Shown: positions 9,761 to 20,110, counted from the first letter of the stretch. The stretch: 64,000 bases of DNA from Acidimicrobiia bacterium (GCA_027494135.1 JAOSJK010000012.1:191001-255000); one strand, 5' to 3'. Notes: generated from the letters alone by a model not told the origin. Numbers and translations: made by a program.

Positions 9761-11853
9761 GCGCTCTCCGCCACGTCCGAGACGAACGCACCCGCGGTGA
9801 GCGCCGTCTCTCCTCCTTCACGACGCGCGTCGGTGACCATCGACGGCACGAAGATGCCGCGTCGTCGCGCGACGGAGCGGAGGAAACGATCACGCACTGC
9901 GTACGCGGCTCCACCCAGCCCTTCGGGGAGCAGGAGGAGCAGCGCGAGGATCCCCGCACCGCTCGCCACCAGGTCCCACCCGTTCGGCAGGAAGAACTCG
10001 GCGCCTCGTATGTAGACGGCTCCGAGGACCGCTCCCGACATCGAGCCGAGGCCGCCCAGGACGATCATCGAGAAGATCAGCATGCTGATGTCGGGGGAGA
10101 ACGCGTCGGTGTGCAGACCCTTCTGGTGGATCACGTACACGCCGCCTGCCAGCCCGGCGATGGACCCGGAGATGGCGAACGCCGTGAGCTGGGCGCGACG
10201 TGTATCGAGTGTCACGGCCTCTGCCGCGAGCGAATTGTCACGAGCAGCGATCAGCACCCTGCCCGTACGACTCGACCGCAGCCCGCGCACACCGAGGATG
10301 ACGATAATGAGAACCGCGAGGGCGAAGTAGTAGACGTTGACGTCCGTCTCGATGGCGATGCGCCCCAGCAGTCGGGGTCGCTCGATCCGCTCCTCGATGA
10401 ACCAGGGGAGATGCCGCTCGCGGAGGAAGTAGGTGTACGACGTCACCGCGAAGGCGAGGGTGGTGACCGCCACGAACGGTCCGCGGATCCGCAGCGCGGG
10501 GATGCCGAGCAGGACGCAGACCGCGCCGCCGACCACGGCGCCTGCGACCAATGCCGGCACCGCATCGATGCCGTGACGCCCGTACAGCACTGCTGTCGTG
10601 GCGCCCCCGAATCCCACAACCGCCCAGTGGCCCAACGAGATGTGACCCGCCCATCCCGTGAGGATCCAGAGCGAGATCGCCACGACCGAGTAGATGAGGA
10701 GCAGCGAGGCCGCACCGACCTGGCTCGGGCTCGCGACCAGCGGAACGCTCATCGCGGCGGCGATGACGACGACCTTGACCGCCACGGAGGCCCACATGAC
10801 CTCCGGGATCCGCCGGAGCTCCGCCGGGACCGGTCGGATCTCACGCAGCGACTTCCAGCTCGAGATCCCGGTCTCGCGGATCCTGGAGAACGCGTCGCGC
10901 TGGACCAGAAGCGCCACGACTATGAGCACTACGAGCATCTGGTCGACCAACGTCGTGTTCGAGTAGTTCCAGATCGCCGCCTCCTGGATGACCCCGAGTG
11001 CCACGGCCGCGACCGCGATCCGTGGCAGGCGCTCCATCCGGCCCATGACGCCGGCGGCGAGGGTGAACAAGAGCAGGGAAGGTCCACTACCCGAGACGCT
11101 GGAGAACGAGCCGAACCCGACGATCGGGACCCGCAGGAGCACAGCGAGCGCCGACAGGAACCCCGCGATCATCCAGACCATCGCGGAGACGCGCGCGGTG
11201 GGCACACCCAGTAGGCCGGCTCTGTCGACGTTGTCGGCAGACGCCCGAATGGCCGTGCCGTAGTCGGTGAATCGCAGGAACACCGCCAACGCGACGAGCA
11301 CCACCGGCACCACGACGATGGCGACGAGGTGGTTCGAGTCGAAGATCACGGGGAAGATCGTGAGCTTGGCGCCGAAGGGCACCGCGAACCGTTCGTCACG
11401 TCCGCCCTCTACGAGCAGTGGGACGACCAGTGACGCACCGGCGAGAACCTGCGCGAGCGCGATCGTCACCACCGCGACGGTGAGGCGGGGCGCCTCCCGG
11501 AACCGCCGAACGACCAGTACCTCCATCGCGAGCCCCATCGCCGCACAGACGACGAGGCCACCGCCGACGGCCAGAAAGAACGGGAACGACCAGTGCAGGA
11601 ACGCCATGATCCCCAGTACCGCTCCCAGGCTGCCGAGCTCGCCCTGCGCGAAGTTGACGACACGGCTCGCGCGGTACACGAGGGCCAGGCCCATCGCATT
11701 GAGCGCGTAGAGGGATCCGAAGACGGTGCCGAGCAGGAGGATGCCCGGCGGGAGGCCGCGCGGGAGGCGCGCGTCGAGCACCAACCAGAGCGCGTAGACG
11801 AGCAGCGTCCCGCCGACCACGCGCACGATCCTGTTGTCGAGAACCTCCCTCAT
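9757..11853 (-). CDS. branched-chain amino acid-type (HAAT) ABC permease, LivH–LivM fusion
   Basis: 698 aa; LivH half (NAMGLALVYRASRVVNFAQGELG) and LivM half (GWAGHISLGHWAVVGFGG, GLAGGVYVIHQKG, VLGGLGSMSGAVLGAV). Confidence 0.92.
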   Translation of the reverse strand: MREVLDNRIVRVVGGTLLVYALWLVLDARLPRGLPPGILLLGTVFGSLYALNAMGLALVYRASRVVNFAQGELGSLGAVLGIMAFLHWSFPFFLAVGGGLVVCAAMGLAMEVLVVRRFREAPRLTVAVVTIALAQVLAGASLVVPLLVEGGRDERFAVPFGAKLTIFPVIFDSNHLVAIVVVPVVLVALAVFLRFTDYGTAIRASADNVDRAGLLGVPTARVSAMVWMIAGFLSALAVLLRVPIVGFGSFSSVSGSGPSLLLFTLAAGVMGRMERLPRIAVAAVALGVIQEAAIWNYSNTTLVDQMLVVLIVVALLVQRDAFSRIRETGISSWKSLREIRPVPAELRRIPEVMWASVAVKVVVIAAAMSVPLVASPSQVGAASLLLIYSVVAISLWILTGWAGHISLGHWAVVGFGGATTAVLYGRHGIDAVPALVAGAVVGGAVCVLLGIPALRIRGPFVAVTTLAFAVTSYTYFLRERHLPWFIEERIERPRLLGRIAIETDVNVYYFALAVLIIVILGVRGLRSSRTGRVLIAARDNSLAAEAVTLDTRRAQLTAFAISGSIAGLAGGVYVIHQKGLHTDAFSPDISMLIFSMIVLGGLGSMSGAVLGAVYIRGAEFFLPNGWDLVASGAGILALLLLLPEGLGGAAYAVRDRFLRSVARRRGIFVPSMVTDARREGGETALTAGAFVSDVAESA

Positions 11854-11886
11854 GCCGTAGCCCTCACCGCCGTCGCTTAGGGGCGA

Positions 11887-13588
11887 TCAGCGGTCCGGGT
11901 ACACGGCCGGGGGCTCGTCCGGCCAGTTGCCTCGCAGGTAGCGCCGTCCTCCGTCGGTCGCCACCCAACGCCCCCTCAGGGACCGGTCGGCCTCCGCGGG
12001 GAGGGTTCCGAATCCGCGTCCCAGTACACCTCTCGCGCGTCCTCGCGGCCCGTGTGATCGCCATGCCAGCTCCAGACGCCGAGAACGTCGTCGCCTCGCA
12101 CGGGCAGTGATTGCGCTCCGGCCGCGACGTTCTCGGGCGTCAGGTCGGGTCCGGCCGCCTGAAGGAAGTTGAAGAGAGTGATGACAGAGTTGAGCGAGCC
12201 GGTGGTCCCGCCGCGGATCGTCTCGCCCGTGAGCTTCTCGTAGAGCCGCCCGGCCTCGCCATCGGGACCCATCAGGAGCTCGTCCTGAGGAAGCTGACTG
12301 ACTCCGAAGATGTGCCCGTCGACCGACTCCTGGTCGTAGCTCCTGCCGAAGTTGTCGGTATCGACGGCCGCGGAGCCGATGATGATCCACTCGGGGCTGT
12401 ACTCCTGCTCGCGGGCCGCGGCGGTCAGGAACTGCACCGAGAAGGGATCGGCTGCGAGGATGATCGTTGTCACTCCGTCGGCCTTGAACTGCAGAATCGC
12501 CCGCTGCGCCTGCTCGGCGAACCTGGAGATGTCGAGCGCGTAGGTGATCCGCTGGCTCCTCTCGGTGACCCCGTAGTCCTTCTCTAGGATCTCGATCGTG
12601 CGGTCGTTGCACGAGAGGTACGTCTCGATGTCGGGGATGTACGTGCCGAACTTGCGCGTCTTGCCCTGTTGGCTGCCACCCGCGAATTCGGCGCTGTCAT
12701 CGGCGAGGGTGAGGCGCTTGCCGAGGTACTCGGCCACATGGTCGGCGATCACCGTGCAGCTCATCGTGAGGTGCCACGCGTAGGGATGCTGCTCCTGGTA
12801 CCAGTCCTCCGACGCGTACGCGCCGGCGGCGAAGGTCATGAGGCCGCGCTCGCTCGCGCACTCGGTGAAGACCTGGCTGGTCTCGCTGATCACGGCGAAC
12901 GCGTCGAGCTCCTCGACGATCTTCGTCGCGCCCTGGCAGGCACCCTCTCGCCCCTGGCCGAGTGCCTCAGTGGTGCTGTTCCCGAACTCCGACTCGTACT
13001 CGATCAGCTCGACCTTGCGGCCGTAGAGCTCGTAGTTGTCGTTGAAATACTCGTTGAAGAGCTTCTGGATCTCGTATGCCTCGTCGGCCGTGGCCAGGCC
13101 GGCCTTGCGGAGCCCTCGTCGACGGCCTCGGAGTTTGCCGAGGCCGGGAACGTGCGGCGCACGATCCGGATCGTGTCCGCGCTGACTCCGCGGTACGTCT
13201 CGCCGCCGTTGTCACCGGTGAACTCCGGTACGCAAGGCGCCGCGTAGATCGTGTCTGGGATCTGTGCGACGCCCGGTTCGCACTCGATACCGCCACGCGT
13301 CGTCCCCGTCCCCGCGGCGATGCCACCCGACGCGGGTGCCCACTCACCCTCGGGCGGAGCGGTCGTTGCGACGGTTGCGGTCGTGTCCGTCGCTCCACCG
13401 TCGTCATCATCGTCGCCGCCGCCCAAGCTCGGGACGACGGCCAGCGCTACGACTATGAGCAGCGCGATTGCGTAGAAGGGGCCGTAGCGCTTGAGGTGAC
13501 TGCTCGAGCCGGCGCGCTCTCTGGCGTCGCCTCCCCGACGGTTCCGTGCCTGCTCGGTCACGTCCGCCCCTTTCTCGGGACTCGTCAT
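11887..13588 (-). CDS. HAAT-type ABC substrate-binding protein with N-terminal TM anchor (frameshifts near 13110 and 12000)
   Basis: Start MTSPEKGADVTEQARNRRGG…; HLKRYGPFYAIALLIVVALAVVPSLGG TM segment; IIIGSAAVDTDNFGRSYDQESVDGHIFGVSQLPQ; C-terminus GRWVATDGGRRYLRGNWPDEPPAVYPDR*. Confidence 0.78.
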
Positions 13589-13668
13589 GGCTCTGGTTGG
13601 CGGGGACGCTACAGCGCGCGTGCCCCGCCCGTACAGATGCTCCGGCAACAGCGCCACGGCGGGCGAGA

Positions 13669-14359
13669 ATGGCGGGTTCCACGAAAGGGACGGAGACCGC
13701 CTTGACCGCATACGAGCCGACAGCGCGCAGCAGGCTGCGACGCCGCCCCGACAGGGCGCACCACGATCGGGAGACCGTTCACGCGATCATCGACGAGTCG
13801 CTCGTCGCACACGTAGGTTTCGCCGGACCGGACGGTCAGCCGTACGTGATCCCCACCAACCACGCCCGCGAGGGCGACACCCTCTACTTCCACGGCGCTC
13901 ACGGGAGCCGGCTGCTGCGCGCCCTCCAGATCGGCGACCCGGTCTGCGTCACCTTCACCCTCGTCGACGGTCTGGTGCTCGCGCGGTCGTGGACGAATCA
14001 CTCCGTCAACTACAGATCGGCTGTCGTGTTCGGTAGGGGGCGCAAGGTCACCGACCCCGACGAGCGGTGGACGGCGCTGCGGGGCCTCGTCGAGCAGGTC
14101 GCTCCGGGCCGCTCCGAGGATGCCAAGCCGTCGACGGCACAGGATCGGCGCGGCACCGGCCTCGCCGCGGTGGAGATCGAGGAGGCGTCGGCGAAGATCC
14201 GCTCCGCCGGGCCCCACGACGACGAGGACGACCTCTCCCTCCCCCGTATGGGCGGGCGTCCTGCCCACGGCGATCACGTTCGGCACCCCCGAACACGAGC
14301 CCGACCTCTCCCCGACACCCCTTCCCCCCTACCTGCACGCCAGGGTGGAGCGTCGATAG
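13669..14359 (+). CDS. pyridoxamine 5'-phosphate oxidase family protein (frameshift near 14240)
   Basis: HVGFAGPDGQPYVIPTNHAREGDTLYFHGAHGSRLLRALQIGDPVCVTFTLVDGLVLARSWTNHSVNYRSAVVFGRG; C-terminus FGTPEHEPDLSPTPLPPYLHARVERR*. Confidence 0.85.
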
Positions 14360-14388
14360 ACCACACATATTGTGGTCTATCGACGCTC
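14348..14388. terminator. perfect 18-bp inverted repeat with 5-nt loop between convergent genes; candidate bidirectional terminator
   Basis: GAGCGTCGATAGACCACA-CATAT-TGTGGTCTATCGACGCTC; overlaps both stop codons. Confidence 0.7.
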
Positions 14389-15862
14389 GTGGGTCTTCAG
14401 GGGGAGGTCGGCGTCGACCATGGCGGCGACGTTGAATCCGGAGTCCACGGCCTGGTGCGTCCCGGCACCGCGCCCACCCGCGTCGCAACCGACGATGTAG
14501 AGGCCGGCCAGAGGCGTACGGGGGTCGGGCTTGGTCGATCCGCACTGCCCGATCACCTGAGCAATTCCGATCGCCTCGCCGCCCTGGCCCGGCACGACCG
14601 CGTCGCGGGTCATGCGCGAAACCTGGCGTGCCGTGTAGGGCTCCGTCCGCACGATGTGCTTGCGCAGATCGGGCCAGAGCTCGTCGATCACCACCTCGGA
14701 GCGGCGAATCGCCTCCGCGCTCGTCTCCGAGGTCGGGTCGGGAGATGCGAAGACCGCCGAGATGGCCACCTGATGCCCGTCCGGGACGAGGGAGGGATCG
14801 AAGAGGCACGGTACGCCGATCGAGATGAGGGGGATGTCGGGCCAGTCGCCGCCCTGCAGTCGCGCGTACCTGTCGTCGTCGAGCCAGCTCTGGTCAGAGT
14901 ACGCGAGGATGATCGGCGCCTCGAAGACGGGCGCGTCGATTATGTAGCGCACCCCTACGACTGCGAGGCTCGGCTCGAGCGCGCTCACCCTCTCCACGTA
15001 CTCCGGCGGGAAGTGCTCGGGACCGGCGAGAGAGAGAACCGTCGGCTGAATGCCCGCGTTCGAGACGACCGCTCGGGCGCGGATCTCCGCGTCGTCTGTC
15101 GCGATCCCCACGGCGCGGCCCTCTTCGACCAGGATCCGCCGGACGCGATCTCCGCTGATGAACGCGCCACCGTGCTCGGTCACGTACTCGGCACAGACCT
15201 CCGCCACACGCCCGTACCCGCCGACGTGATAGCGCCCGGCTCCCCCGTTGACTATCTGACGCAGAACGAAGATGCCCTCTGACGCCGGGAGTCTGTTGAG
15301 CGGTACGCAGAAGGCCATGTTGAGACCCGTGCAGACCTGCGATATGAGCGAGGGCGGCAATCCGGAAGCCGAGCACGTAGTCGATCATGCCGACGTTCTC
15401 CAGCGCGTCGACCTCCTCGTCGCTCATGGTCAGCATCGTCGCGAAGAGGGTCGCCAGCGCATCGACCTCTTCGTCGTTCGCGCCGTAGACGCGCTTCACC
15501 CTGTCGAGCGCGCCCGGGTCCTCGGACTGCTTCGCCGGCCCGACGGAGTTGCGCCACTCCCCCGTCGACGCCTTGTAGTACACCGACGCGGCGTTCCCCT
15601 CGGGGAAGACGAACGGGGCGCGATCGGCAATGTCGAGCACGTCGACGAGCTCGTGGAAGCGAGAGCTGTGCGCAGGTACTCCGACCGCTCCCCACATCTC
15701 ATACTCGTAGCCCTTGCGGCTGATGGTCGCCCCCTTGCCACCGGCACGCGGATTCTTCTCCACCAGCGCGACCGTCCGGCCTGACTTGGCGAGAAGTGCG
15801 GCCGCCGACGCGCCTCCGTAGCCCGCACCGACCACCACTACGTCGTAGGTGTCCACAGTCAC
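14377..15862 (-). CDS. FAD-dependent oxidoreductase (phytoene desaturase/amine oxidase-like; frameshift near 15365)
   Basis: MTVDTYDVVVVGAGYGGASAAALLAKSGRTVALVEKNPRAGGKGAT dinucleotide-binding motif; C-terminus GLYIVGCDAGGRGAGTHQAVDSGFNVAAMV. Confidence 0.87.
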
Positions 15863-15889
15863 GCCTCCATCTCCGCGCGGACGAGTTAC

Positions 15890-15903
15890 TGGAACACGTT
15901 CTA
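15890..15903. promoter_or_regulatory. KstR-like (TetR-type) operator candidate
   Basis: TGGAACACGTTCTA matches the published mycobacterial KstR consensus form tnnAACnnGTTnnA; 28 bp upstream of the FAD oxidoreductase start. Confidence 0.4.
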
Positions 15904-15955
15904 CTACAGGTGGCGCGCCCTGCGACAGGTGGTGCGCCCGCAGCCCCGCCGACCC

Positions 15956-16171
15956 TCAGTCGTCCTTGAGAGCGACGGCGTTCGGCGTGACGTTCATCTT
16001 GGGCACGTAGACCGCGTCGATCTCCCGGGCCTCTCCCGAGAACCGCTCTCGGATCTGGGAAGTGCAGGGCTCGCACATCCCGACGAACCTGAGCATCGCC
16101 GGCCCGCCACAGCGCAGGCAGGTGAGGTCGAGCGGGTCGTAATCGCCGATCTCAACGTGCTCCAGCGCCAT
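15956..16171 (-). CDS. small zinc-ribbon protein
   Basis: MALEHVEIGDYDPLDLTCLRCGGPAMLRFVGMCEPCTSQIRERF: two CxxC knuckles. Confidence 0.65.
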   Translation of the reverse strand: MALEHVEIGDYDPLDLTCLRCGGPAMLRFVGMCEPCTSQIRERFSGEAREIDAVYVPKMNVTPNAVALKDD

Positions 16172-16268
16172 GCTCACTCCTCCGGCCGGGATCTGCCAGC
16201 ATTGCGCAATCGGGCTCCGCGATGGCGGATCCGGAATCGGGGGAGCCAGGGCGCGCGACGATGATCCG

Positions 16269-16999
16269 GTGCGCGGATCCACCCATATCGTCACGTCGGC
16301 GCTGCTCGCAGTCGCCGCGGCCTGCGGCGGCCCGTCTGTCGCGGCCCCTGGACGAGCTCGCCGCAGCGACCGACCACGACCGCGCTCACGTCCACGACGG
16401 TGCCCACCTCCACGACATCGCCGCCTCCGGCCTTCGCCGCGACCATCTCCCGCATCGACGGCTCGACGGTCGCTCGCATGACCGAGTCGTGGCGACCGGG
16501 GTGTCCGGTGCCACTGGAGGACCTGCGCCTCGTGAGGCTCTCGCACTGGGACTTCGACGGGGCCGTCACCACCGGTGAGCTCGTGGTGCACCGCGACGTC
16601 GCCGACGACGTCGTGGCAGTCTTCGCCGAGCTGTTCGACGCTCGCTTCCCCGTCATGCGCATGGAGCTCGTCGATGTCTACGGCGCCGACGACGACCTGT
16701 CTACTGCGGCCAACAACACCTCGGCATTCAACTGCCGAGCCGTGACGGGGGGCGCGAGGTGGTCCGAGCACTCCTATGGAACGGCCATCGACATCAACCC
16801 GGTCCAGAACCCCTATGTGAGCAATGGGAGCGTCCTCGACCCCCATGCTGCCCCTTACCTCGACCGCTCACTCGGGGCGCCCGGCATGATCCTCGAAGGT
16901 GACGTGGGCGTCGCCGCCTTCGCGGAGATCGGGTGGGAGTGGGGCGGAGACTGGACGGAACCGATCGACTACCAGCACTTCTCGGCAACGGGGCGTTGA
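16269..16999 (+). CDS. M15-family D-Ala-D-Ala carboxypeptidase-like lipoprotein (N-terminal frameshift; start approximate)
   Basis: STAANNTSAFNCRAVTGGARWSEHSYGTAIDINPVQNPYV … WEWGGDWTEPIDYQHFSATGR; candidate signal sequence STHIVTSALLAVAAACGG. Confidence 0.75.
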
Positions 17000-17007
17000 A
17001 CGGCCAA

Positions 17008-17450
17008 CTACACGCGCCTCCCGGGGTCGCGGGACATGAATGCAACCGCAGTCGAGATCCCCAGGCCGGTGTTGCGCAGCGTAGCGATGCGTCTCCCAGC
17101 CTGAACCGCCTCCTTGACGCTCCCCATGTGACCGTCGAGCAGGTGGGCCGTCGCGTCGAGATCCTCGACCGTGATCGCCAGCCCGAAGAAGCGGGCCGGC
17201 TCCGCGCCGACGTCCGGATCCGGTTCGAGCGGACCCACCACCTCGATGACCACCTCACCGCCGCAGAAGAACACCTGGCGGATGGGGCGCCCCCGGGACC
17301 ACGTCACGGACCCGGCGCACGGAGAAGCCCGCGGCCCGCCACGCCTCAGGGGGTCGGCGACGACGATCTCGACCACTTCGGGAGACACGGCGCGCACGCT
17401 ATCGGGGGATCGGCCACGTGACACGGCCTCGACGCAGAGACTGCGACCGA
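17008..17450 (-). CDS. VOC/glyoxalase-like protein (N-terminus uncertain)
   Basis: VFFCGGEVVIEVVGPLEPDPDVGAEPARFFGLAITVEDLDATAHLLDGHMGSVKEAVQAGRRIATLR. Confidence 0.6.
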
Positions 17451-18664
17451 TGAACGACGAGGTCCACTCCGCCCTGGTCGCCGAGATGGCGGGCCTTCTC
17501 GAACCGCGCTCCGAGGGTGGGGAGCAACGCTCGGTACTCGGTGCCGGGAGCGACGACATCGAGGCCGGCCGCGAGTACCTGCGCACACTCGGCGGTACCG
17601 GATGGATGGTCCCCACCTGGCCGCGCGAGTACGGCGGAATGGGGCTCGACGCCGAGGCAGCCGCCACCGTGCGAACAGCGCTCTCACGCTTCCATAGCCC
17701 GGACCTCTACCCCTTCCTGGTCGGCCTCGCCCTCGTCGGGCCGACGCTGCTCGCGCACGGCAGTCCCGGACAGTGCGCGCGCTTCCTACCGGCGATTGCC
17801 ACCGGCCGCGAGATCTGGTGCCAGATGTTCTCGGAGCCCGACGCCGGGTCCGACCTCGCGAATCTCTCCACCCGCGCCCGCCGTGACGGCGACTTCTGGC
17901 GGATCGGAGGCGCGAAGCTCTGGACCAGCCGTGCTCACTACTCGCGGCGTGGGCTCCTTCTGGCCCGACACGACGCCAGCCTTCCCAAGCACCTGGGTGT
18001 GACTGCATTCGCGCTCGACATGACGAGCCCGGGCGTGACGATCAGGCCGCTCGTCCAGATGAACGGCGACGCGCACTTCAGCGAGGTCTTCCTCGACGAC
18101 GTGACCGTCGTCGACTCCGATCGCATCGGCGAGGTCGGCGAGGGATGGCGGGTCGCGTTGACGACTCTCGCCCACGAGCGCGGCGCGGGTACCGCCGGCA
18201 GCGGCTCGCTGCTCGACATCGACCGCCTCCTGCGGCTCCTCCGCGAAACGGGCGGTGCGACGGACCCCCTGCTTCGCGACCGCTTCGTGAGGATGTGGGT
18301 GGAGGCACGCGTCGCGGCACTGACAGCGCGTCGAGCGGGCGATGCCCTCCGCGCCGGCCGCGCCCCCGGACCGGAAGGCTCGGGCATGAAGCTGCGCGGC
18401 AGCGAGGCCTTCCGGAGGTTCACCGACCTCGCGATGAGCCTGCTCGGTCCGCGCGCCACCGCTCGCGACCTCGCCGACGACGACGCCATCGACGACGCCG
18501 AGTGGGAGACGCTCTTCCTGACCGCGCCGTCGCTGGGAATCAGGGGCGGCACCGACGAGATCCAGCGGAACATCCTCGGCGAGCGTGTACTCGGGCTACC
18601 CCGGGAGCCCCGCCTGGACCGCGATCTGCCCTACGACCAACTGCCGCGATCGGCGCGCAGCTGA
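17450..18664 (+). CDS. acyl-CoA dehydrogenase family protein
   Basis: WMVPTWPREYGG, MFSEPDAGSDLANLSTRA, GIRGGTDEIQRNILGERVLGLPREP motifs. Confidence 0.95.
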   Translation: MNDEVHSALVAEMAGLLEPRSEGGEQRSVLGAGSDDIEAGREYLRTLGGTGWMVPTWPREYGGMGLDAEAAATVRTALSRFHSPDLYPFLVGLALVGPTLLAHGSPGQCARFLPAIATGREIWCQMFSEPDAGSDLANLSTRARRDGDFWRIGGAKLWTSRAHYSRRGLLLARHDASLPKHLGVTAFALDMTSPGVTIRPLVQMNGDAHFSEVFLDDVTVVDSDRIGEVGEGWRVALTTLAHERGAGTAGSGSLLDIDRLLRLLRETGGATDPLLRDRFVRMWVEARVAALTARRAGDALRAGRAPGPEGSGMKLRGSEAFRRFTDLAMSLLGPRATARDLADDDAIDDAEWETLFLTAPSLGIRGGTDEIQRNILGERVLGLPREPRLDRDLPYDQLPRSARS

Positions 18665-18682
18665 CCCGTCGCCACGACGCGC

Positions 18683-19618
18683 TCAGCGTCCGTCGAGCGC
18701 CGCCACCACGGGTGCGAACTGCTCCGCGGCGTCGTCGCCGACGACGATGTTGGTGACGCCCCACTCCTCGCGTCGCTGCTCCAGCTGCTCAATCACGTGA
18801 TCGACGGTACCGACGAGAGCGACGCCCGACTCGAGCGCCTCATCGGCAGTCAGTCCGAAGCCCGGTGCCATCATCTCGGCGAGTCCTGTGCGGTCGTCGG
18901 TGATCGTGCTGAGGAAGTAGCGGATCTGCAGCTCGATCTCCTCGAAGCGCGCCCCGGCCGCCTCCTTCACCCAGGCGATCTTCTCACGGGTGTGATCGGC
19001 CAACGAGGTCTGCACCGCGTCGGCCGTGATCGCGCCGGCGCGCAGGTTCGGGTTGATGCCGACGATGTCGGCCTCTCGCGCAGCAAGGCTCAGGACCTTC
19101 CTGCCACCACCCCCGATCAGGAGGGGTGGTCCCGGCTGCTGGACCGGCTTGGGCGTCGCGTCGTATTCGGTGATCGAGTAGTGCTCCCCGGCAAGCGAGA
19201 ACGGCCCCTCCCGCCAGCATCCTTTGATGATTGCGACGGCCTCCTCGAGGCGGTCGATGCGAGTGCCGGCCGGGTCGTACGGGATGCCGAGCGCCGTGTA
19301 GTCGACCTCCATCCAGCCGGCTCCGATCCCCAGCTCGAGGCGGCCGTCGGAGAGGAGGTCGATCGTCGCGGCCTCCTTGGCCACGATCGCCGGGTGCTTG
19401 TAGTCGTTGCCGAGCACGAGCGTCCCGACTCGCAGCGTCTCGGTGACGGCGGCGGCCATGGCAAGGGCCGGTAGAGGCGCCAGGACCGTGTCGATGAAGT
19501 GGTCGGGCAGGTAGAGCGTGGAGTACCCGAGCGCCTCCGCCCGGCGGGCCGTGTCGCGCCAGTCGGCGTCGGACTCAGCGCCGCCGGCCTGGACTGCGAA
19601 GCGGAACGGCTTGTTCAC
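18683..19618 (-). CDS. LLM-class F420-dependent oxidoreductase
   Basis: Luciferase-like TIM-barrel pattern: FAVQAGGAESDADWRDTARRAEALGYSTLYLPDHF, LELGIGAGWMEVDYTALGIPYDP, PPLLIGGGGRKVLSLAAREADIVGINPN. Confidence 0.93.
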   Translation of the reverse strand: MNKPFRFAVQAGGAESDADWRDTARRAEALGYSTLYLPDHFIDTVLAPLPALAMAAAVTETLRVGTLVLGNDYKHPAIVAKEAATIDLLSDGRLELGIGAGWMEVDYTALGIPYDPAGTRIDRLEEAVAIIKGCWREGPFSLAGEHYSITEYDATPKPVQQPGPPLLIGGGGRKVLSLAAREADIVGINPNLRAGAITADAVQTSLADHTREKIAWVKEAAGARFEEIELQIRYFLSTITDDRTGLAEMMAPGFGLTADEALESGVALVGTVDHVIEQLEQRREEWGVTNIVVGDDAAEQFAPVVAALDGR

Positions 19619-19648
19619 TGCACTCTCCTGGTATGGGCTGGAACGACG

Positions 19649-20095
19649 CTACCTCGTGCCGGTGCTGCCGAAGCCCCCGAGCCCCCGCTGGGTGCTTCCG
19701 AGGCTTGCGACCTCCCGCCAGCCCGCCTCCTCGACCCTCTGGATCACGAGCTGCGCGATCCGGTCTCCCGGGTGCACCTCGTAGTCTTCGACCGCATCCA
19801 GGTTCACCAGGATCACGCGGATCTCGTCCCGGTAGCCCGAGTCGATGAGGCCCGGCGTGTTGAGGCAGGTGACGCCGTGGCGCAGCGCCAGGCCCGACCG
19901 CGGCTGCACGAACCCGGCGTACCCGGCCGGTATCGCCAGCGCAACCCCCGTCGGAATCGCCGCTCTTCCACCGGCCGCATGCAGCACCGCCCCCTCCCTC
20001 GCCCGCAGGTCGTAACCCGCGTCGCCGGGGTGCGCAACGGCCGGTAGCGGCGAGTCCGGGCCGACGCGGAGGATCTCGATCTCGACTGGCATCAC
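19649..20095 (-). CDS. dut: dUTP diphosphatase
   Basis: All dUTPase motifs: AHPGDAGYDLRA, PRSGLAL, GLIDSGYRDEIRVILVN, GDRIAQLVIQRV, GLGGFGSTG. Confidence 0.97.
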   Translation of the reverse strand: MMPVEIEILRVGPDSPLPAVAHPGDAGYDLRAREGAVLHAAGGRAAIPTGVALAIPAGYAGFVQPRSGLALRHGVTCLNTPGLIDSGYRDEIRVILVNLDAVEDYEVHPGDRIAQLVIQRVEEAGWREVASLGSTQRGLGGFGSTGTR

Positions 20096-20110
20096 ACCGG
20101 ATCCTAGGAC

